From contig NZ_BMQQ01000016.1 of NCBI RefSeq assembly GCF_014648195.1, forward strand, positions 1 through 35,347: a stretch of DNA of 35,347 bases. Direction: 5' to 3'. The DNA comes from Streptomyces purpureus. Lineage in GTDB: Bacteria; Actinomycetota; Actinomycetes; Streptomycetales; Streptomycetaceae. The translations under genes were made by a program, and so were the position numbers. Each line of letters opens with the position of its first letter. Positions within the stretch are counted from its first letter, which is position 1. This document shows positions 21,303-27,848 of the stretch, one piece after another. Below the pieces are notes generated by a model. The model made no database searches, was not told the origin of the DNA, and was given only the letters and a program-made list of their open reading frames with translations.

Positions 21303-21590
21303 GTGGCCGAACGGCCGGACGATGAGGAGGTGCGGCTCGTGACTGAGACCGTCGATTCGCTGGAGGCGCTGGCCGATCCGGTCGAGCGCGCGAAGCGAGC
21401 GGGGAAGCTGCTTGCGGAGTGGCCGGTGCAGGGGGCGCGGCTGCGGGAGATCCGGCAAGAGGCTGTGGTGGCGATGCGGGCGCAGAAGATCAGCTATCGG
21501 GAGATCGCGAAGACGCTGGAGATCTCGCTGACGCGTGTGCAGCAGATCGAGGCTGGGGAGCGCGGGAAGAAGCCGAAGGCGGCCGAGTAG
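21303..21590 (+). CDS. Small regulator with sigma-70 region 4-like helix-turn-helix
   Basis: 95 residues from GTG 21303 (AAGGGAG upstream). The first half is acidic (DDEEVRLVTETVDSLEALADPVERAKRAGKLLAEW). The second half is a helix-turn-helix: LREIRQEAVVAMRAQ followed by ISYREIAKTLEISLTRVQQIEAGERGKK (about residues 63-90), with the IAxxLxISxxRVxQI pattern of sigma region 4 and related regulators. Only the -35-recognition type domain is present, so it is not a full sigma factor. It is transcribed divergently from the membrane-protein operon and probably binds the GTACAGC sites between them. A terminator follows directly. Confidence 0.8.
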   Translation: MAERPDDEEVRLVTETVDSLEALADPVERAKRAGKLLAEWPVQGARLREIRQEAVVAMRAQKISYREIAKTLEISLTRVQQIEAGERGKKPKAAE

Positions 21591-21603
21591 CCGCGCCTGC
21601 GCG

Positions 21604-21635
21604 AGGCCCCCGTCCGGGTGTTCCGGCGGGGGCCT
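21604..21635 (+). terminator. Terminator of the regulator gene
   Basis: AGGCCCCC (21604-21611) pairs with GGGGGCCT (21628-21635), and the stem extends inward with CCGG/CCGG. It lies 13 bases past the regulator stop and separates it from the convergent early operon end. Confidence 0.75.
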
Positions 21636-21650
21636 TCGTGCTGTCCAGGG

Positions 21651-22358
21651 TCAGGCGGCGACGACGCCGCGTTCGGACCAGATCGCGCCGCACTGCTTGC
21701 ACCGCGCGACCGGCAGGGCTCCGGCGCCGCCGTGGACCTGGATCGTGCCGCCGCAGGGGCACGGGTGGGCGCTGGAGAGCTCACGGGACCCGTCGGCGAG
21801 GTCCAGGGCGGCCTCGATGCGGTGGAGCGCCCCTGCGGCCACAGAGGCGACGTGGGCGCGCTGTACGTCGGTGAGGGGCCGTCCGGGCCATCCGATGCCC
21901 TCCACGCGCGCACAGAGCCACAGGGCGGCGTGTACGGCCCCGGGGCGCCGTCCGGTGTAGTGCCAGCGGTGCGGGTGGTGGAGGTCGGCGTTGGCGAGCT
22001 TGTTGCGGCGGATCCGGTCGCGGGTGGGCCACTCCGCGGGCGCGGGAGTGATCGGCTCCCGCTGGTTGGCGGCGGCGATCTGGTCGCACGTCTCGTGGAG
22101 GGCGGCTTCGACGAGGCGCATGGTGTCGTGGATGCCGAGGTTGAGAGGGATGGGGCGTTGCCCGATCTGGTCGGGGGAGCGTTCGAGTTGGCGGCGGGCG
22201 GTGTTGTAGGCGGTGGGGTCGTCGATGTCGAGGCGTTCCATGGCGGCGAGGTAGCTGCGGAGTTCGACGGGGGGCCAGGAGTGTTGGGTGGGTGCGGCGA
22301 GGGCGTCGTCGAGTGCGGGCCAGAGGGTGGCGATGGTGCGGAGGGTGGTGGCGGTCAT
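21651..22358 (-). CDS. Phage protein with C-terminal zinc ribbon
   Basis: 235 residues from ATG 22358. The N-terminal 190 residues are helical (LRSYLAAMERLDIDDPTAYNTARRQLERSP, IHDTMRLVEAALHETCDQIAAANQR, DVQRAHVASVAAGALHRIEAALDLADG). The C-terminus is a zinc ribbon CPCGG-x17-CKQCG-AIW. It is the last gene of the long early operon. Similar proteins occur in Streptomyces phage early regions, but I know of no assigned function. The zinc ribbon suggests nucleic-acid or protein binding. Confidence 0.75.
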   Translation of the reverse strand: MTATTLRTIATLWPALDDALAAPTQHSWPPVELRSYLAAMERLDIDDPTAYNTARRQLERSPDQIGQRPIPLNLGIHDTMRLVEAALHETCDQIAAANQREPITPAPAEWPTRDRIRRNKLANADLHHPHRWHYTGRRPGAVHAALWLCARVEGIGWPGRPLTDVQRAHVASVAAGALHRIEAALDLADGSRELSSAHPCPCGGTIQVHGGAGALPVARCKQCGAIWSERGVVAA

Positions 22359-22397
22359 CGTGGCGCTCCGTGTGCTGGGTGGGGCGGTACGGTGTGG

Positions 22398-22856
22398 TCA
22401 CCGTGTGGGCGGACCAGGCTGCTCCTGGTGCTCGTCGAGGGCGGCGCGGATCTTGTCGCGCAGGGCGCACCCGGCACAGGTGAGGTTCTCGGCGAGGCAG
22501 TCATGGCCGCCCATGGCGGGGTACTGGTGTGTCACGTTGGCCAGGCTCACGTATTCACGGAGGAGCGCCTCGGCCCGTTCGGCGCGCTGTGTGGCAGCTT
22601 CCAGGTCAGGGACGATCGCCCGGACGTGCCGCCGATTGCTGCGGGCGACGTCGGTCATGGTGGTGAGCTGCTCAGAGAGCTTGTCCCGCTCCTCGATCAG
22701 GTCGTTCACGCGGGCCTCGGAGACGTCGTACATGGTGCGGAACCGGGCCTGCTCGGCCCGCGCCTCCTCCAGCTCGGTGTACAGCTGGTCGAGGGCGTCG
22801 CTGGTCATCTCGTCGAGGGAGATACGGTCGGGCGGCGGCTGCTCGGGCTGGGTCAT
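22398..22856 (-). CDS. Coiled-coil protein with C-terminal Cys cluster
   Basis: 152 residues from ATG 22856 with CGGAGT upstream. Residues 15-100 form a heptad-rich coiled coil (LYTELEEARAEQARFRTMYDVSEARVNDLIEERDKLSEQL, DLEAATQRAERAEALLREYV). The end carries H-D-C-x6-C-x2-C (GGHDCLAENLTCAGCALRDKI), a probable metal site. It overlaps the upstream one-helix gene by 4 bases (ATGA). The frame stays open further upstream, but only ATG 22856 has a ribosome site. Function unknown. Confidence 0.75.
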   Translation of the reverse strand: MTQPEQPPPDRISLDEMTSDALDQLYTELEEARAEQARFRTMYDVSEARVNDLIEERDKLSEQLTTMTDVARSNRRHVRAIVPDLEAATQRAERAEALLREYVSLANVTHQYPAMGGHDCLAENLTCAGCALRDKIRAALDEHQEQPGPPTR

Positions 22857-22972
22857 CGGTACTCCGGGGGTGTGGGGCGGCGCTTCTTCAGGGCGTAGCC
22901 GATGCGGGCGATGGCGGCGGCGAGGAGCACGGCGGCGACCGGCCAGGCGGCGAGCCACCACCAGCCGCTCAC
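22853..22972 (-). CDS. 39-residue single-helix membrane miniprotein
   Basis: GTG 22972 overlaps the upstream stop by 4 bases (GTGA), and its own TGA overlaps the next ATG (ATGA), so it is coupled at both ends. The product begins MSGWWWLAAWPVAAVLLAAA with one hydrophobic helix (residues 3-21), then a basic and proline-rich cytoplasmic tail (ALKKRRPTPPEYR), the topology of a small inner-membrane protein with Nout-Cin orientation. It is missed by size cut-offs. Possible holin-like or membrane-adaptor role, not demonstrable. Confidence 0.65.
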   Translation of the reverse strand: MSGWWWLAAWPVAAVLLAAAIARIGYALKKRRPTPPEYR

Positions 22973-23265
22973 GTGGCGGCCCCCGGCTCGGTGTACTGGT
23001 TGGCGGCGCCCCGGAGTACCGCGTAGTAGTTCCCGTCCTCGCGGAGGGCGGCGTAGACGACGGCTCGCATCACCAGGGTGTCCGTCGGGTGGGGCTTGTC
23101 TTCGGGGTGCCTGCGGCCGAGGACGTAGCCCATGACGGCCGCGTCCCGGATCAGACCCCGTTCGCGCGGTGTGAGCTCGGCGAGGCGGTCGTCGATCTCC
23201 TGCTCGCGCTGCCGGGCGCGCGTCTCGAAGTAGGCGACCAGTTGGGCGTCGAACTCGGCGGTCAT
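22969..23265 (-). CDS. Small helical early protein
   Basis: 98 residues from ATG 23265, overlapping the upstream stop by one base. Mostly charged helices (FDAQLVAYFETRARQREQEIDDRLAELTPRERGLIRDAAVMGYVLGRR) with VMRAVVYAALREDGNYYAVLRGAANQY at the end. It resembles uncharacterised actinophage early proteins. It carries no motif that allows a function to be named. Confidence 0.7.
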   Translation of the reverse strand: MTAEFDAQLVAYFETRARQREQEIDDRLAELTPRERGLIRDAAVMGYVLGRRHPEDKPHPTDTLVMRAVVYAALREDGNYYAVLRGAANQYTEPGAAT

Positions 23266-24119
23266 CAGTGGGTCTCCTCGTCGGCCATACGGCGGAAGCG
23301 GGCGAGCGCGGCCTCGTCCTCGTCGGTGAACCCGTCGTCCGACGCCATCCGGTCGGCGGCGAGGTCGAGGGCGAAGGTGAGGAACTGGCGCTCGGCGTCG
23401 GTGAGCGGCGCTTCGGCGGGTTGTGCTTCGGCCGGCTCCTCGCGATCCGGCCCGGCGAGGTCGTCCCGCAGTGCGGTGGCCCGCTCGGGGTCGAGCTCCA
23501 GCCAGTACGGTTCCCGGTCGGGTCCGGACAGGCAGACGATCACGGTGTCGTCGTCGCTCCAGAGGACGTCGCCGAGTCCCCAGCGGAGGGGAGTGGGGTC
23601 GTCGGAGGTGGCCGGGTCGGGCTCGGTGGTGGGGGTCTGTCCGGCGGCCTGGGGCGGCCACGTCTCCGCGAAGCCGACGCAGGGGCAGTGGGCGCAGGCG
23701 GTGTTGTGCTGGCCCCGCAGATGGTTGCAGGCGCAGTGCCGTTCGGCGGCTGGCGTGGCCTTGCAGCATCCGCAGTCGGTCACGCACGGGCATTCGCCCT
23801 CGTATCCGTCGGGGTGGATGCAGACGGTCTGTCCGGCGGCGGGACCGAGCGGCCAGATGGCGCACCAGGGGCGGTGGTTCTTCTCGGCGGCCGGGTCGAA
23901 GCGGCAGGTGCACGCGGGCCCGGTGGGGGTCTGTCCGGCGGCCTGGCGGGCGGCGTCCCAGACCGTGACGATGACTTCCTCGACGTGGTCCACGGCGAAG
24001 TACAACGGGCGGCCGCCCTCGGTCTCCACGGCGACGGCCTGGGTGGGGTTGTGCCAGTTGACGACGGCTGGGCCGAAGTAGATGAGCTCACCGGTGGGGT
24101 CGCGGTACTCGAAGGTCAT
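23265..24119 (-). CDS. Modular Cys-rich protein with AAGQT linker repeats
   Basis: 284 residues from ATG 24119 (AGGAGC upstream). It looks like a mosaic of small units joined by similar linkers: RQAAGQTPTGPACTCRFD, LGPAAGQTVCIHPDG and PPQAAGQTPTTEP. Between them are Cys/His clusters: CTCRFDPAAEKNHRPWC, CIHPDGYEGECPCVTDCGCC, and HCACNHLRGQHNTACAHCPC, each a likely zinc-binding unit. The N-terminus (FEYRDPTGELIYFGPAV) and the acidic C-terminus (DAERQFLTFALDLAADRMASD) are separate folds. Repeated linkers hint at domain shuffling within phages. Function unknown. Confidence 0.75.
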   Translation of the reverse strand: MTFEYRDPTGELIYFGPAVVNWHNPTQAVAVETEGGRPLYFAVDHVEEVIVTVWDAARQAAGQTPTGPACTCRFDPAAEKNHRPWCAIWPLGPAAGQTVCIHPDGYEGECPCVTDCGCCKATPAAERHCACNHLRGQHNTACAHCPCVGFAETWPPQAAGQTPTTEPDPATSDDPTPLRWGLGDVLWSDDDTVIVCLSGPDREPYWLELDPERATALRDDLAGPDREEPAEAQPAEAPLTDAERQFLTFALDLAADRMASDDGFTDEDEAALARFRRMADEETH

Positions 24120-24124
24120 GGCTG

Positions 24125-24146
24125 CTCCTGGTGTGGGTACGGTGGG
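24125..24146 (-). repeat. 22-bp intergenic direct repeat, copy 1
   Basis: A 22-base sequence (beginning CTCCTGGTGTGGG on the plus strand) is identical to 24381-24402. On the minus strand it contains the AGGAG ribosome site and the leader just before the start codon at 24119. Confidence 0.85.
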
Positions 24147-24150
24147 AGTC

Positions 24151-24181
24151 AGCCCGCCCCCGAGGCAAGCGGGGGCGGGCT
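24151..24181 (-). terminator. Hairpin paired with repeat copy 1
   Basis: AGCCCGCCCCCG (24151-24162) / CGGGGGCGGGCT (24170-24181), perfect 12-bp stem, 7-base loop. It lies between the 60-residue gene and the next gene. Confidence 0.55.
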
Positions 24182-24190
24182 GCTGCGTGG

Positions 24191-24373
24191 TCAGGTGCTG
24201 GAGCGGTCGACGGTGACCCACTGCCAGGCGAAGCCACTGGCTTCGTCCGGGGCGCCGGTGTTGACGGTGACGCGCGCGCCTTCGCCGTGGTCTACGGTCC
24301 GCACGGTCACAGGGGTCGGAGTGCTTGTGATCACGTCGCCCGGAGCGAGGTCGTGAGACTGAATGAGGGTCAT
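24191..24373 (-). CDS. 60-residue beta-rich protein
   Basis: Starts at ATG 24373 with AGGAGT eight bases upstream; the frame is open further upstream, but no other start has a ribosome site. The product MTLIQSHDLAPGDVITSTPTPVTVRTVDHGEG...FAWQWVTVDRSST is all short strands, like a small SH3/OB-type barrel. It is flanked on each side by a hairpin and the 22-bp repeat, suggesting a mobile cassette or a separately transcribed gene. Function unknown. Confidence 0.65.
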   Translation of the reverse strand: MTLIQSHDLAPGDVITSTPTPVTVRTVDHGEGARVTVNTGAPDEASGFAWQWVTVDRSST

Positions 24374-24380
24374 GGTGTGA

Positions 24381-24402
24381 CTCCTGGTGTGGGTACGGTG
24401 GG
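24381..24402 (-). repeat. 22-bp intergenic direct repeat, copy 2
   Basis: Identical to 24125-24146; here it precedes the start codon at 24373. The pair spans a gene plus hairpin unit of 256 bases. Confidence 0.85.
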
Positions 24403-24409
24403 TGGGGTG

Positions 24410-24438
24410 GCCGCCCCTCGGTTCGAGCGAGGGGCGGC
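24410..24438 (-). terminator. Hairpin paired with repeat copy 2
   Basis: GCCGCCCCTCG (24410-24420) / CGAGGGGCGGC (24428-24438), perfect 11-bp stem, 7-base loop, just after the stop of the 105-residue gene. Confidence 0.55.
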
Positions 24439-24459
24439 TGTTGTGCATCACGAGGCGGG

Positions 24460-24777
24460 TCAGCGGCAGTCGGAGCAGGGCTCGGCGCCACACAACGAGT
24501 GGTCGCGGCGGACCGCTCGGTCGACAGCTGCGGGCAGCGCGTTGTCGACGGCGCGGTGCAACTCCGGCAGCCGTTCGTCGAAGCGGCCCATCACGCAGCC
24601 CTCGCCGCCGATGAGAGTGCGCCGCAGGTGCCTGGCGGCGAATGACCATCGGTCGGCCGCATCCTGGTCCCCGACGGTGGTGGCGCTGGCGACGAACTGG
24701 TTGGCGCGGTCGATTTCGTGCTGAACCTTGGTGCGGGCCCAGGCGAGGGCTTCGGGGTCGCGGTCGTAGTCGGTCAC
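24460..24777 (-). CDS. Small helical protein with C-terminal Cys triad
   Basis: 105 residues from GTG 24777, with AAAGGA upstream. Helical throughout (EALAWARTKVQHEIDRANQFVASA, AADRWSFAARHLRRTLIGG, LPELHRAVDNALPAAVDRAVRRD), ending LCGAEPCSDCR, a possible half zinc site. It lies in the run of small early genes between hairpins. No family recognised. Confidence 0.65.
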   Translation of the reverse strand: MTDYDRDPEALAWARTKVQHEIDRANQFVASATTVGDQDAADRWSFAARHLRRTLIGGEGCVMGRFDERLPELHRAVDNALPAAVDRAVRRDHSLCGAEPCSDCR

Positions 24778-24819
24778 GGGTGTTGTTCCTTTCGCGCGGG
24801 TGGGGTGGAACCGGAACGG

Positions 24820-25068
24820 TCAGGCGTCCGGCTGGGGCTGCTCGTGGACGGTGTAGCGGCCGTTGGGGTGGCGGGTGATCCAGTCGCCGAAGCGGGCGAC
24901 TACGCGTGTCTCGCCGGTGCCGATGCGCAGGCCGGTGACGGTGTTCTTGCCGTCGACGAACTCCCAGTAGCCCTTGGCGTAGATCCCGTCCTGGTCGATC
25001 TGGTCGTCGATGGTGGCGAGCGTGTGTGGGGTGAGCTGCCAGGTGCGGGTGGTGGTGGTGTCGGGCAT
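24820..25068 (-). CDS. Small early protein, 82 residues
   Basis: ATG 25068 with CAGGAG upstream. The product contains TWQLTPHTLATIDDQIDQDGIYAKGYWEFVDGKNTVTGLRIGTGETRVVARFGDWITRHPNGRYTVH, a beta-rich pattern with FGDWI and NGRYTV that recurs in uncharacterised actinophage proteins. It may be an inhibitor or regulator of a host process. Function is not known. Confidence 0.7.
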   Translation of the reverse strand: MPDTTTTRTWQLTPHTLATIDDQIDQDGIYAKGYWEFVDGKNTVTGLRIGTGETRVVARFGDWITRHPNGRYTVHEQPQPDA

Positions 25069-25082
25069 GTGGGTCTCCTGGT

Positions 25083-25274
25083 TCAGGCGGCGGGGGTGCG
25101 GCGGCGTCGGCGTGCGGCGGGTTGTGGGGTGATGGCGTAGCCGCTGGAGCGGAGGTATTCGGCGATGCGGTGGGCGGCGCCGGCGGGGGTTTGTTGGTCG
25201 GTGGGGGTGGTGAGGCGGTAGTCGTCGAGGGCGGCGGTGATGACGGCGACGGTGGCGGGTGGGGTGGGGTTCAT
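25083..25274 (-). CDS. Small basic-tailed protein, 63 residues
   Basis: ATG 25274 overlaps the upstream stop by 4 bases (ATGA) and has AGGAGC upstream. A helical N-terminal part (ATVAVITAALDDYRL, AAHRIAEYLRSSGYAI) is followed by a basic tail (PAARRRRRTPAA), suggesting nucleic-acid contact. Function unknown. Confidence 0.65.
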   Translation of the reverse strand: MNPTPPATVAVITAALDDYRLTTPTDQQTPAGAAHRIAEYLRSSGYAITPQPAARRRRRTPAA

Positions 25275-25567
25275 GCGGCGCTCCTGGCGGTGGTGGTGCG
25301 CTGCTCGGCTTCGGTGACGATCTCGATGAGGGCGGCGCGGATCGGCGACGTGTTGATGGCGCCGCCCCATTCGGCTGGGGGGATGCGGCCGTTCCAGGGG
25401 TCTTGGCCGAGGACGCGGAGGCGGTCGATGAGGTTGGGGTGGCGGTAGACGAGGCGCTTGTGTTCGGCGTTGGTCTTGGCCTCCTGTTCGCGGGCTTGGC
25501 GGAGGTAGTTGCCGAGGTCGCCTTGTTGGCGGAGGGCGGTGATGTCGCGGGTGTCGATGTCGGTCAC
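25271..25567 (-). CDS. Small helical early protein, 98 residues
   Basis: GTG 25567 overlaps the upstream stop by 4 bases (GTGA). The frame stays open upstream as far as 26698, but that part is only the shadow of two other genes. The product has LRQQGDLGNYLRQAREQEAKTNAEHKRLVYRHPNLIDRLRVLGQDPWNGRIPPAEWGG and ends in a charged helix. It follows the possible helicase loader, so a replication accessory role is possible but unproven. Confidence 0.7.
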   Translation of the reverse strand: MTDIDTRDITALRQQGDLGNYLRQAREQEAKTNAEHKRLVYRHPNLIDRLRVLGQDPWNGRIPPAEWGGAINTSPIRAALIEIVTEAEQRTTTARSAA

Positions 25568-26244
25568 TGGTCGTCTCCGTTCGTGCGGGCGAGGTGTTGG
25601 GTGGCGAGGTAGCGGCGGGCGGTGACGGTGTCGTCGTTGTCGAGGCGGATGGGGTCTCCGGCGGCGGCGCGGCGGCGGGCGGGGTGGGGTGCGCGGGCCT
25701 TGTGGCGCCATGCGGACTTGCAGGGGCGTCCGATGGGGGCGGCGCAGTCGGGGCAGATGACGCCCAGCGGGCCGGTGGGGGGCCGTTCGGTGGCGGGGCG
25801 GGGTGTGGGGGCGTCGGGTCCGTCTGCGGGGCGCGCGGTGCCGCTGAGGAGTTGGGCGACGGCGCGGTGCGGGGGGCCGTCGAGCATGGGCCGGTTCGTC
25901 GGGGCCGGGATGCGGCCGGAGGCGATGGCCTGGACCTGGCCGCGGTAGCGGGTGAGGTACTCGGCGGGGGTCTCGTCGGGGTTGCCTTCGTAGTGGAAGT
26001 TCTCCAGCCGTGCGGAGCGGATCTTGCTGCGGAGGGTGCGGATGTGGTGGGGCATGATCCACAGCCGCTGGTTGGGGTCCTGCGGGGCGGTCGTGTAGTA
26101 GGCGGCGACGGCGGCCTCGGTGTCGTGGTCGAGCGGGATGTCGTGGAGGGCTGCGGCCCACGCCTGGGCGGCGACGAGGGAGGGCTGCCGGTTGTCGAAC
26201 GCGGCGCAGCGGGCGAGGAGGGCCGCGGCTTCGGTCGGGTTCAT
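25564..26244 (-). CDS. Putative replication accessory protein (helicase-loader-like) with zinc knuckle
   Basis: 226 residues from ATG 26244, overlapping the upstream stop by 4 bases. The N-terminal 110 residues are helical with AAQAWAAALHDIPLDHDTEAAVAAYYTTAPQDPNQRLWIMPHHIRTLRSKIRS. The W...L...P...A...Y......-W--P-HI pattern recalls G39P-type replicative helicase loaders/inhibitors. A Pro-rich linker leads to a zinc knuckle (CPDCAAPIGRPCKS...RHKARAPH; C164, C167, C175 and H181 or H187) common in Streptomyces phage proteins. It directly follows the initiator gene, which supports loading of helicase at the origin. The assignment is inference. Confidence 0.6.
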   Translation of the reverse strand: MNPTEAAALLARCAAFDNRQPSLVAAQAWAAALHDIPLDHDTEAAVAAYYTTAPQDPNQRLWIMPHHIRTLRSKIRSARLENFHYEGNPDETPAEYLTRYRGQVQAIASGRIPAPTNRPMLDGPPHRAVAQLLSGTARPADGPDAPTPRPATERPPTGPLGVICPDCAAPIGRPCKSAWRHKARAPHPARRRAAAGDPIRLDNDDTVTARRYLATQHLARTNGDDQ

Positions 26245-27032
26245 GCGGAGTCTCCTTGGGCGAGTTGGTTGGCGATGGCGAGCCAGCCGGCGACCTTGGC
26301 GTCAGTACCGGTGAGGGGGTGGCCGTTGGGTAGGGCGATGACGTTCGTGGGCTTGCGGAGCTCGGAGAGGGCGAACTGGAGGGTGCCGCCGGTGACGGGC
26401 TTGGAGAGTTCGCCAAGGCGCTCAAGGGCCTGCCAGAGAACGCTGGGTTCGAGGCCGTTGCGGAGCGCGTCGGCGATGGCGCGGCGGATGGTGCTCTTCG
26501 CCTGAGCGGTGGTACGGCCGTACTGCTCCCACCACTTGTCGAGCATCTCTGTGACGAGGGTGTCTTCGGCGGTGCGTGAGGGGGTGGTTCCTTGGTGGTT
26601 CTGTTGATGGTTCTCTGAGGGTTCGGGTGCACTATGGACGGGGTTACCGGGAGTAGAGTTCGGGGTTTCTGTCGCAGAGTTCGGGGTTTCTGCTTCAAAG
26701 TTCAGGGTTTCCTGACCCGATACCCCGTCATTCGTTCGGGGTTCCTGGCCGACAACCCCGTCAGATGTGCGCGGTTTGGGAGTGATCCGATACCGGTTCG
26801 AGCGGTGCCGGCCACCCCCGTTCTCCACGTCCAACTCGCCCAGCTCCACCAGGCTGGCGATCCCTTTCTGCACCGCCCGCGGCGACAGCCGGGTGCGGTC
26901 GGCCAGGTCCTCGATGGACGGCCACGCGCACCCGTTGTCGTCCGCGCGGTCCGCGAGCGCGAGCATGACGAGCCGGGCACCGTTACGGGACTGGGAGTTC
27001 GCCCAAACCCAGTTGGTGACCTTGAAGCTCAC
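26241..27032 (-). CDS. Phage replication initiator-like protein, winged helix (lambda O type layout)
   Basis: 263 residues from GTG 27032. Residues 15-83 form a MarR/DnaD-like winged helix (ARLVMLALADRADDNGCAWPSIEDLADRTRLSPRAVQKGIASLVELGELDV, HRSNRY). A linker of tandem repeats follows: PRTSDGVVGQE/PRTNDGVSGQE (87-108) and AETPNSA/TETPNST (114-127). The C-terminal domain (DTLVTEMLDKWWEQYGRTTAQAKSTIRRAIADALRNGLEPSVLWQALERLG) is a helical DnaD-like part that may bind helicase or loader. The DNA coding for the linker has iterons, as in lambda O. The next gene in the operon is the candidate loader. Confidence 0.75.
   Translation of the reverse strand: MSFKVTNWVWANSQSRNGARLVMLALADRADDNGCAWPSIEDLADRTRLSPRAVQKGIASLVELGELDVENGGGRHRSNRYRITPKPRTSDGVVGQEPRTNDGVSGQETLNFEAETPNSATETPNSTPGNPVHSAPEPSENHQQNHQGTTPSRTAEDTLVTEMLDKWWEQYGRTTAQAKSTIRRAIADALRNGLEPSVLWQALERLGELSKPVTGGTLQFALSELRKPTNVIALPNGHPLTGTDAKVAGWLAIANQLAQGDSA
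26655..26763. repeat. Iteron array inside the initiator gene, candidate replication origin
   Basis: AGAGTTCGGGGTTTCTG occurs at 26655-26671 and 26676-26692, and a variant (AAAGTTCAGGGTTTCCTG) at 26697-26714, an exact 21-base period (two helical turns). Further copies GTTCGGGGTTCCTG (26734-26747) and ACCCCGTCA (26722-26730 and 26755-26763) follow with a 33-base period. Position inside the initiator gene matches lambda O/ori. Confidence 0.6.
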
Positions 27033-27063
27033 GGGATCTCTCTTCTCTCGGTGATGGTGCGGG

Positions 27064-27273
27064 TCAGGCGAGGCGTTCGGCGTCGTACGCCTCGGCCGCG
27101 TCGGCGGCTTGCTGGGCGAGGGCCTGCTCGGCGCACGTTTTGTGGGCTGCTTTGCGGCGGGAGTCGCGGGTGTAGGCGTCCGTGCCGCAGTACCGGCACG
27201 GTTTCGGCGTCCTGGACCAGTGGGAGGAGTCCCGCCAGTCCAGGAGCGCCGGGGGCACGTCCGGGGTGGTCAC
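27064..27273 (-). CDS. Small zinc-finger protein, 69 residues
   Basis: GTG 27273 overlaps the upstream WhiB gene stop by 4 bases (GTGA). The centre is CRYCG-TDAYTRDSRRKAAHKTC (C26, C29, H44, C47), a plausible zinc finger, followed by an Ala-rich acidic helix (AEQALAQQAADAAEAYDAERLA). It sits between WhiB and the initiator gene. Function unknown. Confidence 0.65.
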   Translation of the reverse strand: MTTPDVPPALLDWRDSSHWSRTPKPCRYCGTDAYTRDSRRKAAHKTCAEQALAQQAADAAEAYDAERLA

Positions 27274-27848
27274 GCTGTGGCCCTTGCGGGGGCGCGGCGG
27301 CGGAGGGTGCTGTCGGCAAGGTGTTCCGCGGCTACGCAGAACGGCTGTCCGCAGGTGGCCTTGACGTGGCCGTCCGGTTCGCGGCCGTGGCCGACTCCGA
27401 ACGCCAGCTGTGCGGGGGTGAAGACGCGTCCGGCGACGCTGATGGTGGTGGCGCGCCGCCGCCACCAGACGTGTCCGCTACTGCCCTGGACTGAGTTGTT
27501 TAGGTACGCCTCGACCAGAGGGTTCCGGATGTCCCTGCCCCAGGCGGCCTTGACGAGGTCGGTGATCTCGTCGTCGGTGAGGTGACCTCTGCGGGTGATG
27601 CGGCGGCGCTGTGATTCGGTGAGGCCGCCATAGATGCCGTCCGACACCCGGTGCTGGATAGCCCAGCTGGCGCACGTGAGGGCGACGGGGCATCCGCGGC
27701 AGAACGCCTTGGCGTCGTTGGCCTGGATGAGATGGATGCCGGTGGTGCCAGCGGGAAAGAAGTCCTCGGGGTCGCGGCTCTCGACCAGGCACGCGGCCTG
27801 GTCACGCCAGTCGGGGTTCCGGGGGAGGCTGGTTCCTCGGGTACTCAT
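27270..27848 (-). CDS. WhiB-family regulator fused to an HNH-like domain
   Basis: 192 residues from ATG 27848, overlapping the upstream stop by 4 bases. The iron-sulfur WhiB domain is complete: C20, C50-x2-C53-x5-C59 and the GIYGG turn (71-75), followed by the basic QRRRITRRG segment. Unlike ordinary WhiB proteins (about 85-130 residues) it continues. A helix at 92-118 (DDEITDLVKAAWGR) leads to an HNH-like fold at 120-178 (GHVWWRR, SVAGRVFTPAQLAFGVGHG, VKATCGQPFCVAAEHL), matching a region of the 184-residue gene upstream. The usual catalytic His before the first Cys is absent, so it probably binds rather than cuts DNA. WhiB proteins partner sigma factors in transcription control. Confidence 0.85.
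   Translation of the reverse strand: MSTRGTSLPRNPDWRDQAACLVESRDPEDFFPAGTTGIHLIQANDAKAFCRGCPVALTCASWAIQHRVSDGIYGGLTESQRRRITRRGHLTDDEITDLVKAAWGRDIRNPLVEAYLNNSVQGSSGHVWWRRRATTISVAGRVFTPAQLAFGVGHGREPDGHVKATCGQPFCVAAEHLADSTLRRRAPARATA

Noticed and set aside
21303..21590. Full alternative sigma factor
   Set aside because: Only the region-4-like helix-turn-helix is present; region 2 is missing and the protein is 95 residues.
22288..24081. 597-codon plus-strand open frame
   Set aside because: Antisense to four coupled minus-strand genes with good starts; rich in Ser/Arg/Gly and no motif.
24125..24402. Two identical 22-base repeats as a CRISPR array
   Set aside because: Only two copies, 256 bases apart with a gene between them, and they contain ribosome sites; no array or Cas genes.
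25568..26698. Upstream extension of the 98-residue gene's frame
   Set aside because: The frame is open, but the sequence is Pro/Arg low-complexity and is the shadow of the possible loader and initiator genes; the GTGA junction at 25567 gives the real start.
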